Below are positions 1 through 9,639 of a DNA stretch of 64,000 bases, piece after piece (the first letter of the stretch is position 1; the number at the start of each line of letters is the position of its first letter). Made by a program: the position numbers and the translations under genes. Origin of the DNA: Stichopus chloronotus (Eukaryota > Echinodermata > Holothuroidea > Aspidochirotida > Stichopodidae); contig CM037849.1 of assembly GCA_021234535.1 (NCBI GenBank), positions 10,893,526-10,957,525 of the forward strand, read 5' to 3'. A model generated the notes under the pieces. The model worked only from the letters and a program-made list of their open reading frames with translations, made no database searches and was not told the origin of the DNA.

Positions 1-2
1 CA

Positions 3-3000
3 CGGCAACCTCTCAATGGCATCCATTGGTTTCATCTTGGCCTGACATACCTATCAAAAATGACTACTTGTTCACCTTTCACTACTGATGGCAGTGGCAA
101 AAGGTCTCATCACCATCATTCTAAACCACAGAAGGCAGGAGATAAAACAACTAGGCAAGAAATGAATGAATTAGAATCATTTATCTCACAAACTACAATA
201 ACTGGGGATAATGAACATACATCAGTTAATGGCTTTGAATATTCAACATCACATGATGCAGTCAACAAGAACAGAATGCATCAAAGTTGTAAGGCCGAAG
301 AAAACAGGCAACACTTGAATCAGGACAATGTAGAAGGAACTCTAAGAGAAACTAGTATGAAGTGCAATGTTGATGGAGGTGTAGACTTGAAAGAATTGAT
401 GAAAGATGAAGAAGTGAAGCAAGAGAATGGTGTTGGTGATGAAGAGAAAGAATTGCAATGCTTGTCATGTGATGGATACAAGGATGGAGTACCTCCAGAG
501 GAAACGCTGAGGAGAGGTGCTAGGAGCCATGATGATGATGATGTAGTTAACTCCGAAGATGGAGGGAACAAAAGAAAAAACTCTTGCCACCAGGCCAGCA
601 TTGTTACTGCTCCTCCAATTCAAGATAACATTTTTGCTTTGATTTGCTTTATGAGAGCAAGGTAAGTAACCATTTTCACAATTCTTTACAGAGAGTGAAA
701 GAGAATTACATGCTTGTGATTATCTAGTATGTAGCCTTGAATGGAGGATTAGGTAGTTGTGAGTGCATTTGACATAACTTATTGCTCTTTCTCTCTCCAA
801 ATTGTGTATACGCACATACCCCTTGACAGTCTTGTGTTAAAAAAATTACATACACATAGCAAATTCTGTCAGAAAGTGCCTCAGAAGAGAAAAAACAATA
901 GGTTGATTTTTTTTTTAATTTTCCTTATCTTGACATCACCTAGCTAATATTAATGAGTATGTCTGTATGCCTCTGTCTAGCTTTGTAGAAGGAATGTTGT
1001 GAGTTGTAGGTCATCAGTGCTTACTGTACCTGCAGAGTTAAGATAAACATTGATGACCTTTGTCCAAACAACATTCCTCGTTCATGGTAGGGAGAGGCAT
1101 AAAACACATACTCATGCATATGATCTAGGGGTGTCAGGATTAGAAAAATTTAAAAATGAACCATTTGTCCCCTCTACTAGGACACTTAATGACAGATTGT
1201 GGCATTGGTAGGCACATTTTTAACTTAAATGTTAGGAGATGTAATTATACCTGATTTGGAGGAAGAACATGCAAAGTTTATGTGAAATGTACTGCTGTAC
1301 TGCACCTATCCTCCTTTAACATGAGAATAATACATCATCTTTAGCGTATAGTAGCCAACTCCGTAAGTTTCTCCATTCTCGTATCAGAATGCTTGGATAA
1401 TTGGAAAGACTGTTGAACTGGACATTGTATGTTCATTGCTTGAAGAGAGTTCATAGTTGGTCAAGAAAGCACAAGGTTTTTCACCTGTACAGATCTTCAG
1501 TAATTCCGGAGTTTGTTGAGGTAATGCATGTCAGTTTTGCAGCAAAGACACTCATGAGTGGATGTAAATACTTCCTTCTTGGTGGGCTGATGCAGCTTTT
1601 CCCTCATGAATAAAATTCCTTGCAGATTGTTGAAAAGACTTGTCAAACAACTTGCAGTAAAATCTGTACAAACTAAATCCATGACAGTATTTCATACTTT
1701 TCATCACAGAAGATACTGCAAACTCTGTCTTCCCATATTTTCACCTGTTACCCTGACTGGCTGTTTGACCAGAGAAAAGTAGGTGCAACATTGACCTGGG
1801 AATTTTGGGTTGTCACCAGAAGAATGGGGACACTCTGTCTTGTAAACAGTTGGTTTGTGGCAATGTAAATGTATACTGGAAAGACTTTGCTCATATTTTG
1901 ATGATATATACTGATATGTATTCCTTTGGCATTGCCCAGGCCTAATCGTGTCACAGATTCCTACAGCAGATACTGTGCATTCTGTGCATATTACATGATA
2001 TGCTGTAGCTAGTCCTGCAAGCGTATTTCCTTAAATCTTGTATGTGGCAATCTTGATGATATGTGTGAATATATGTATAGCCTGTAAACTCTGACCGTGT
2101 AATATTATAAATGATTCGGGTATGATTTTGATTTCACTGTCTCGACAAGAGAGGGTAATGACCATACGAGGATTTAAATCTTGTCAAGTGTTGTGACCTA
2201 TGTTTTTGACCTTTTAAATGACTGTGGAAGGAGTCCATCCTGCAAAGTATTAAAATGTTAAAGAAATTCTTCACTGTGGTTACCAGAGTACAACAAACTG
2301 AAAATGAAATGCATAGCTCCCACAAAGCTACTGACACTTTCTGAACATTCCATCCAATGCATTCTGTACACTCTCCTTTCTGTTATTGACAGAATTTTGT
2401 TCCGGCCAAACTCTTCAATGTGCAGCGTTAAAAGCAAACAGGGTCTCGTGGAGGTAAGTCATTCTCTGATAAAAAGGAGCATTTAAAGTTAGTCATTGAA
2501 TTGGAAATCCGTAAGGAATCGTTAACTTTCTGGAAGGTACTTGAATGTTGAAGTTGGTGTGTAGGTAGTCCATTGTTTTTCAGTTTTATCACTGTCATTT
2601 GTGGTTACCAGAGCTGAAAGTTTGGAAACTTTCAAGGGAGATAACTTAAGAAAATGACTGTTTATAGAATTTCAAACTGAAAAATATGTAGCCTTGATAA
2701 AGAGATAATGTCTATTATTTGCACGGAAGTCAAATGTCACGTTTGGTCAGTAGAAGTTGTAGGGTGAAAACCTCATAAACAGCTTATCTCATTGAGGGAA
2801 AGTTTCTGTAATTTGATGCGTAGGTTGCTCATTGTGAGTAAATGTTCCCTATTGTTCTTCCTGTAAGTTAAAGGTCTTTTAAACTCACCAGAGGTTAAAG
2901 TCTGGTATTTTTTTATCAAGATATTTAAAAAAATGACTGTTGCTGGAACTTCACATTGAAAAAACATTGGTAGTTATTAGTCATGTAATTTGTGTCATTG

Positions 3001-6000
3001 TTTACAGAGGTCAAACATCACTTGAGTTACACACAGAGGCCATAGTTTAAAAACCTCGGAAAACATGATATATGTTTCAAGAGGTGGAGGATCATTTAAA
3101 CTTTAAAATTAGTGTGTTGGTTGACGTCCTTTGTTCTTGTGAATAGTAACGAGGAATCACATAGTCCTTTGACTTCCTTCTTTTTTATGTGCTGTACAGC
3201 TTTCGACTGTGATAGGATGTAAAGATCATGTTTTGCTTTTCAAGCACTCACCATGCAACAGCTACTCCTGGTGAGTGACTGGTTGGAAAGCCTGTGAATG
3301 TAACGTCATGTTGCTGCAGTACAGGGACTTTGGTGTATTCTTGTGTACACAAATTCTACCAAGAAGTACAGTAAAAAAAATTGTCATTCAGATCTCTTAT
3401 TAAATTCAGTCCTATTTTGAATGAATATTTGTGCTTTAGAAACTACAATCTTGGACAAAATACCTTGGGACACCACGCTCCCCTGTACAATGTTGGCTAC
3501 AGGATTACTGTTCAAAGGATACCTTCACTCCTATAGAGCAATATTGGAGAGGTGCGCTGGGTTTCTTGTTATCCTCTCACCTAAAATTCAGTAGTATATT
3601 TGCAACATACGGTAGAGTGCCCCAACAATTTTGTCCAAGATTGTAGACGCAGTTGTCTTTATGAAGAAGTAAGTGAATGACAGACAGTGCTACAGGAAAA
3701 TAAATGCAGTGTTTGAGATAGAAATTCTTTCTCCTACTAAACAAGCTTTCTCGAATGGCAACATGCATGCTACTTGTTCCACTCAATGTGGCTTGCAATG
3801 CTATGCAAAAAGTTACTGGAACAATATGAAAATTTGAAACATTCTACAAACCTGTGGACAAGAATTACTGCAGGCTGTGTTAAATTGGGTTGATAATCTG
3901 TTACAACCCAAAACTCACCAGCTTACAAGCCTAGCAAGTAATTTCCTTGGTCTCACAACAAATAAAATTTTGCATTTTTGGCCTCACAACAAGTAAAATT
4001 TTGCATCTTAGCCCCCCCTGAAACATAAAATTCAAGGGGTGTAATTGGACTCACCCAAACACCCCTCCCCATGAAGTCAAGAAGAAGCTCAGTCTAACAA
4101 CGTAATTTCACCATGTGGTACTTAAAAGTTTCACTGAGGCTGCCTGTCTGAGACAAAGACCTCCAGTGTAAAAATGTTTGCTGTGACATTTCAAATGAAA
4201 GAGGACATACACAGATTTCATGTATGTTAAATGATCGTATGCCGAGACAGGGCTCGATTTTCATGATTGTTTGATTTTTCAAGACAATTCAAATTCCTAC
4301 AACAACCCCAAAGTTAAATGTTGGCTATCTGAGGGATAAATGATTCTCTTTAGTAGTTTGTTTTTATCGATTTAAGACTATCCTGTTTTCTGATAGACAC
4401 TTTGAATCTTCTATCATATTTTGGTACTAGTAAAGTGTTTGTCTCTCAAACGTAGAAACGTAAAGTAGATCCATGAAAGGTTCTGAAAATCAAGACCTGT
4501 TGAGAGCACTTTTTAGACAATTATGCTATGATGGAATATAACTAATGGATACTTTATTGATTATATATTTTACAATCAGGAAAGTAATAATTATGCATTC
4601 AGTTTCATATGTGTACAATTGGCAATGAGGAATAAAAGTCAAGACAAGTGTTTGAAGTTTTGTTCACCCTAATCTGATGACATTAATCTGTATGACGATA
4701 TGCAGATAGTATTATCGCTGTTTTGTTGTTTGTAAAAACAGGTACAGAATGAGTTTGAAAATGTTTTTGGTTTCGATGATAATCGTAACCTTTGTAATCA
4801 TGCATATGCATGTGTGTAAGGGTGTGTAAGGGTGTGTGTGTGTGCGTGTATGTGCGTGTGTATGTGTGTGTGTATGTCCGTGACGTCCTACCTTGTAAAC
4901 ACGATATCTCAAGAAGGGAAGCTTGGACAGATCTCATATTTGGTATGTAGGTGTACCATGTTGAGAAGAAGAACCCTATTGTTTTTGGTGGAGGTCAAAG
5001 GTCATTTGGGGTCAACAGGGGTCAAAATGTGAAAACCTTGTAAACACGATATCTCAAGAAGGGAAGCTTGGACAGATTTCATATTTGGTATGTAGGTGTA
5101 CCATATTAAGAAGAAGAACCCTATTGTTTTTGGTGGAGGTCAAAGGTCATTTGGTGTCAACAGGGGTCAAAATGTGAAAACCTTATAAACACGATATCTC
5201 AAGAAGGGAAGCTTGGACAGATCTCATATTTGGTATGTAGATGTACCATATTGAGAAGGAGAACCCTATTGTTTTTGGTGGAGGTCAAAGGTCATTTAAG
5301 GTTAACAGGGGTCAAATTGTGAAAACCTTGAAAACACGATATCTCAAGAAAGGAAGCTTGTAGAGATCTCATGTTTTGTATGTAGTTGTTCAATGTTAAA
5401 GGGAAATAGGGCGTTTAAGAATACACCAACATGACATACAAAAGAAATAGCTTTAGTCATTGTTAAACCATTCAGTCTCATCAATAAACACCTGCCAAAG
5501 CTTCATCTCCTCAAAACATTATGCATGTGATGAGTAACTGAAGATGCATCATTTGAATTTTGAAAAGTTTGGGTGAACAAATTGATGTTGAGCAACAAAT
5601 AACTGAGTTTCTACAGTATCTGTGAGAAACTTATTTCTTGAAAAGAAGGCTACTGTCCTTCCCTATTTCGAATAATCTATCATTCTGCGTCCACAAACAT
5701 TGGTTTTAATAATATGGATGTTTTCTGTAAAACAAACGCCCTATTTCCCTTTAAGTATAGGAACCATATTGTTTTTGGTGGAGGTCAAAGGTCATTTGGG
5801 GTCAACAGGGGTCAAAATGTGAAAACCTTGTAAACATGATATCTCAAGAAAGGAAGCTTGGACAGATCTCATATTTGGTATGTAGGTGTACCATGTTGAG
5901 AAGAAGAACCCTATTGTTTTTGGTGAAGGTCAAAGGTCATTTGGGGTCAACAGGGGTCAAATTGTGAAAACCTTGAAAACACGATATCTCAAGAAAGGAA

Positions 6001-6989
6001 GCTTGTAGTGATCTCATATTTAGTATGTAGGTGTACCATATTGAGAAGAAGAATCCTATTGTTTATGGTAGGGGTCAAAGGTCATTTGGGGTCATCAGGG
6101 GTCAAGTTGTGAAAACCTTGAAAACACGATATCTCAAGAAAGGAAGCTTGTAGAGATCTCATGTTTTGTATGTAGTTGTACCATGTTGAGTAGAGGAACC
6201 CTATCGTTTTTTGTGAAGGTCAAAGGTCATTTGGGGTCAACAGTGGTCAGATTGTGAAAATGTGACAAATGTGACACATACTAATGCTATTATATCAGAT
6301 TCAGAAAAAAATTTCTCTTAAATAGATCATCGAAACCACAATGCATTTCTGCATTCTGGTTATTTCTTTGAATAATGGATATGATTTAACCTGTATTGTG
6401 TGTGGTTATAGAGTCATCCATGGGACTCCAATTTTGTAAATCTTCTGAGCAGAAGTCAAAAGGTTAGGCATGTTATTGTAATGTGAATACATTTAACAGT
6501 ACTATTGTGGATGCCCAGATCAAATGTCTCATGCATGTTATTGTAGTGAGTGAATTCAACAGTACTATTGTGAATGCCCGGGTGGAATGTCTCATGCATG
6601 TTATCAAGTAGTGAGTGAATAAATTCAACAGTACTGTTGTGAATGCAAAGATTGAATGTCACATTCACATTATTGCAGTGAGTGAATACATTCAATAGTA
6701 CTGTTGTGAATGCCCAGATGGAATGTCTCAGGCATGTCTTTTTCTGTCACAGGTTGAAAGACATATTCAGTCCATGGACTTCCCAGAAGCATTCGTCGCC
6801 GAAGTTCGTCAGCTCTGCTGGAAACGCCAGTTCGGCTTGGAATCAAAAGTGAACAGTAAAGAAGCTGCAGAGAAAGAGAATTGCCAATCAGATATAAGTA
6901 GCGATCAGATTGAAAAAATGTTTGAAAACTTTTGGTTTAATGATATCGTACAACAGACAATCAGTTTCATGGAGAGTAATGTGGTTTAA
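3..6989 (+). CDS. 3' part of an unidentified acidic protein gene (three coding exons)
   Basis: Three exons join with matching phases. The first is open from position 3 to 661 and ends at a GTAAGT donor after two bases of a codon. The second is 2393-2453, behind a pyrimidine-rich CAG acceptor; its first base completes that codon and it ends phase 0 at GTAAGT. The third is 6753-6989, after TTTTTCTGTCACAG, and ends in TAA. The frame stays open to the left edge, so the true start is probably upstream; the ATG at 60 is only the first Met. The first exon encodes a low-complexity, acidic, probably disordered region (HHHH near the start, DDDDD late). The end is more ordered and hydrophobic, with motifs such as FPEAFVAEVRQLCWKRQFGL and a last residue block FMESNVV. 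I do not recognise the family and assign no function. That this is a real gene rests on splice phases and composition only. Confidence 0.6.
662..2392 (+). other. intron of the unidentified gene
   Basis: This intron runs from the GTAAGT donor to the CTCTCCTTTCTGTTATTGAC-AG acceptor. It is AT-rich. I see no gene or clear repeat in it. A small open stretch near 1401-1520 ends at GTAATG but is not needed to keep the reading frame and was not accepted as an exon. Confidence 0.5.
2480..3160 (+). repeat. highly diverged tandem units resembling the 145-bp DR1 family
   Basis: This intron stretch shows several degraded blocks with the order seen in the 145-bp repeat: a GGTCAAA-type word, a 'gaaaacctc' block, a 'gatat/tctca' block, then a 'gtgtgttggtt' block. 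Examples lie near 2735-2850 and 3007-3125. The match is by eye and weak. It may be an old array of the same family as the one at 4881-6265. Confidence 0.3.
4769..4790 (+). repeat. hairpin preceding DR1 array 1
   Basis: A 9-nt arm GGTTTCGAT, loop GATA, and arm ATCGTAACC pair at 8 of 9 positions. The hairpin lies just upstream of the TG-rich microsatellite that opens the DR1 array. Hairpins occupy the same position at the other two arrays (54583-54609 and 63200-63224). Confidence 0.55.
4805..4880 (+). repeat. TG-rich microsatellite at the head of DR1 array 1
   Basis: This is an imperfect (TG)n tract with GTGTAAGG, GCGTGTA and GTATGTG interruptions. It sits between the hairpin and the first 145-bp unit. 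Its reverse strand gives artificial His/Thr-rich reading frames. Confidence 0.85.
4881..6265 (+). repeat. tandem array of 145-bp units with DR1 nuclear-receptor motifs
   Basis: About seven units share 'gaaaaccttgtaaacacga', 'tatctcaagaagggaagctt', a 'ccctattgtttttggtgg' block and then AGGTCAAAGGTCA. The 13-mer cores start at 4992, 5137, 5282, 5782, 5927, 6072 and 6217. Successive starts differ by exactly 145 once the 355-bp insertion between 5282 and 5782 is removed. Six cores are perfect AGGTCA-n-AGGTCA; the one at 6072 begins GGGTCA. A second pair of GGGGTCA half sites follows in most units. The last unit decays into unique sequence after about 6265. The array lies in the last intron of the unidentified gene. 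Confidence 0.9.
5396..5754. mobile_element. MITE with TTAA target duplication (piggyBac-like)
   Basis: The element body is 5400-5750 (351 bp). Its ends are perfect 17-bp inverted repeats: AGGGAAATAGGGCGTTT on the left and its reverse complement at 5734-5750. TTAA flanks both sides (5396-5399 and 5751-5754). Joining the flanks with one TTAA restores an ordinary 145-bp unit and exact 145-bp spacing of the DR1 cores, which defines the insertion cleanly. No coding capacity is visible, so it is non-autonomous. TTAA duplication is the hallmark of piggyBac transposases; assignment to that superfamily is inference, because the terminal AGGG differs from the usual CCC start. Confidence 0.85.
6468..6735 (+). 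repeat. 63-69 bp minisatellite abutting the last exon
   Basis: Four units start near 6468, 6533, 6596 and 6664. Each contains 'tgaat(a)cattcaacagta', 'ctattgtgaatgccc' and 'tggaatgtctcat'. A fifth partial unit (GGCATGT) runs directly into the polypyrimidine tract and AG acceptor of the exon at 6753. Units differ by indels of a few bases. Confidence 0.85.
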
Positions 6990-8261
6990 ATCCTGTCATG
7001 TAATAACAATATGTTGAACAAAAAAATTGAAGACATGACAAGACATAACATCACTCTGGTTGATATGATGAGGGCAAAGGGAATAATTACAATATATTAG
7101 GTATATGTAGAAGGGTACAGTATTTATCAGAAGATATGTGACACCCAACTATGCGCTCACTAGAATAGCCGGTGCCAGTAAAGTAGCAGTTAAGACAGTT
7201 AGGTGAAAAAGACACACAAACAACACCAAAGTTAAAAGTGGTTTCTAAATTGTGACCCTCTGATTTCTTTAATCAAGTAGTTGAACAAGTGATTGGAAAC
7301 AAACATGAAATTACTGGTAAATAACACTGTTACATAAGGAGCAGACTGAATTTAAACATACCCAGTATCATGTTCTGTAAACACCCACGATTACACCAAT
7401 ATGCTTATTTACAGTAGACAATGTAAAAAAAAAAGTCCCATTAAAATGCCACGCCAGATTGCCAACAAAGACACTCATATGGTATTTGGATAGGAAGCCT
7501 GCTTGTTGCATTTTGATAGGCAGCCTGCCTGCAATAATTGGACAGGCAGCCAACCCTTACAGTAAATTAATGGAAAGCCAGCCTGCTGTATTAGGTATAG
7601 CAATCTCACTGGAGGCACTCTATTCTCCATTGCCAAGGTTAGAGAAATTGGTCATCTCTCGTAGCCTCGTTGACCATCTCTTATTTGCCCTGCTCACATC
7701 TCTACCTCCCCCCCTCCCCTGTTCTGGTCCATTCCTGAAGTTCTCTTTCTCTATGGACATCTTGGGCCTTTCTCCCGCCTTGTGTGTACTGCTCTTCCTA
7801 TAGACTCATTTTCCTTCGTGGCGATTGACATGCACCCCCATTTTGCTCTGTTAAGTCTTCTGGTTGTCTTCCTTGCCTTCCCACTGATGTTCTGCTTGTG
7901 TCAGTTCTGTCCACTGTCATCGTCGACCTTCGTCCCACCCATCTTCCACGTTTTTTTCGCTATGTAACATTGCCTCTTTCTGCCTCAAGCTTACCTTTGG
8001 TGACCAGATATTCTACCAACTGTGGTGGTTCCCCTTTTTATGCTTTCTTTCCTCTCTGTGTGATGACACCAAGTTGTGTCCCAATGCATCTGCAAATGTC
8101 CTGTTGGAACAAGAGTAACATTAAACAGTGGGAGGGCTGTTCACACTTGCAAAACCAAATGCAGTGTAAGGAATTCAAAGTAAATGCACTTTAGAGAAAT
8201 ATTTACTTGTTACTATTCAAACACAACATAATCATCTGCTCAGTGTTCCACATGAGAGAGA
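6990..8261. other. 3' flank of the first gene; no gene seen
   Basis: The stop codon at 6987-6989 is followed by AT-rich sequence that may be 3' UTR. Near 7485-7600 there are repeated GATAGG(A/C)AGCC-like words that also occur at 26755-26850. From 7640 to 8060 the sequence is C/T-rich and gives long but unconvincing open frames. Confidence 0.4.
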
Positions 8262-8470
8262 TTACCTGCAATCATTCAACGGATCCTTGTATGTAGAAAA
8301 ACGTCTTTCTGCATCAACGCTTGAGACTGGCATCCTTGTGGAGTTCTCTGCAATTGTTGTTAAAAGGGAAGAGAACTTCAGCTGCCAGGTGAACTGGATC
8401 AGGTCAACAGGATCGCCATTCCTGAGGTGAGTTTTAATCGGCCACTCTTCAGATGGGGTTTCTGTTATCA
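8262..8470 (-). pseudogene. hAT transposase C-terminal fragment
   Basis: The reverse strand encodes a segment ending in SVDAERRFSTYKDPLNDC, which resembles the C-terminal dimerisation region of hAT transposases (the xERxFS-x-K signature). It is fused in frame, without a start, to gypsy sequence at about 8475, so this is a junction of two dead elements rather than a gene. Confidence 0.55.
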
Positions 8471-8474
8471 TTCT

Positions 8475-9187
8475 CACAAGCATCAGATTGCAAAATGAAT
8501 GGCTTGTCAAAGTTTGGACTTGACAGCACAAGGTTACTGACAAGAGCAGATTTAAGTTCTTGGAATGCCTGCTCATTTCGATAGTCCCCACAACTGTTTT
8601 TGGCTTTGATTTCTCGGTAAGGTCAGTGAGTGCACTGGCCTTTTCTGAAAACATTGGAATAAACTGCTTGTAGTGATCAACTAATCCTAAGAACGCCCTC
8701 ACATCTGTTTTCGTCAGGGGCCTTGGATAATGCTGAATATCTTGACCTTTATTTGGATCAGGGTGAAGGTAACCACTACCCACAATGAAACCAAGGTAAG
8801 GAAGATTTTTCTCTCCCAAGTTACACTGGTCTGGCTCGGCAGTCAATCCAGCATCTTTCAGTTTCTCTAACACCTGAGATATGTGAAGAATTTGATCTTC
8901 CTAACTGTTGCTAAATATTAAAATGTCATCAATATAAGCTCTCGCAAATTGATTCATTCCCTGTAATAGCTTGTCAACCAGTGACTGAAAGCTCCCTGGG
9001 GCCGTTTTGAGGCCAAAGGGCAGGGAACGGTACTGAAATAACCCAAATGGGGTGATGAAGGCCACGTCTCTTTGGCTGAGGCTGACAAAGGAATTTGATA
9101 ATAGCCTTTTGTCAGATCTAAAGTTGAGACAATGCCTGGCCAGGGTTCTGCCCAGGATGGTTTGAGTGCCGACAGGACTATCTAAGC
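8475..9187 (-). pseudogene. decayed Ty3/gypsy reverse transcriptase to RNase H fragment (element A)
   Basis: Read on the - strand, the order is RT fingers/palm (AFITPFGLFQYRSLPFGLKT), the catalytic box ARAYIDDILIF near 8905-8950, the RT thumb and connection (LPYLGFIVGSG, then RAFLGLVDHYKQFIP), and the start of RNase H (PFILQSDA near 8480). A stop lies just after the YIDD box (about 8900) and a frameshift at about 8590. The 5' part of the element is cut off at 9187, where a different dispersed repeat begins. Gag, protease and integrase are missing. Confidence 0.85.
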
Positions 9188-9400
9188 GTAGCGCCACCAT
9201 CGGTTGGCGCGGAGCGTACAAGAAAATTTTGGGAATTTAAAAGCCCCCAGATGGCCGAAAACGGCACTTTCTGAGTTTTTTCAGCTATGTATACAAAGTC
9301 TAGAATTTTGGATCCCAGGGCTGCAATTTCTCAAGAAAGTAAAAATCTTTGAAAATTTGTAATTTATGTCAGATATGATGAAGTGATAATTTTAGATGGA
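9187..9400 (+). repeat. dispersed TAAGCG-start repeat, copy 1
   Basis: This copy starts 'ctaagcgtagcgccaccat' and shares 'gcgtacaagaaaattttggg' and 'cccagatggccgaaa-cggcact' with copies near 27597, 45541-45665, 45986-46180 and 46360-46540. A near-palindrome (GCGCCACC, loop, GTTGGCGC) lies at its head. It abuts element A, suggesting insertion or recombination there. Class unknown. Confidence 0.6.
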
Positions 9401-9639
9401 CAGTTGAATTTACTCTTAAATGAAGACAAGAATCATAATGAATGATGCATTACCTTTATTTATTCATTGTTATAATACATTCCTTTAACAGGACACACAG
9501 CAATGATTGCTATCTGTGAACACTTAGCAGTGTGTGAGTCTACGATTTTTCTTCATGGCCCAGAGTTGCACTGCTCTTTTGAAAGGGAATTTTTCCAACG
9601 GAGGCCCTTCTATCACAACCCTAAGAATTGCATCAAGTA

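Noticed and set aside
1401..1520. Open stretch ending at a GTAATG donor-like site
   Set aside because: The flanking exons already join in phase without it, it starts without a clean acceptor, and a TAA precedes the frame.
4683..4937. His/Thr-rich reading frames on the - strand
   Set aside because: They are translations of the TG microsatellite.
7459..8194. C/T-rich open frames
   Set aside because: Biased composition explains the openness; no domain is visible.
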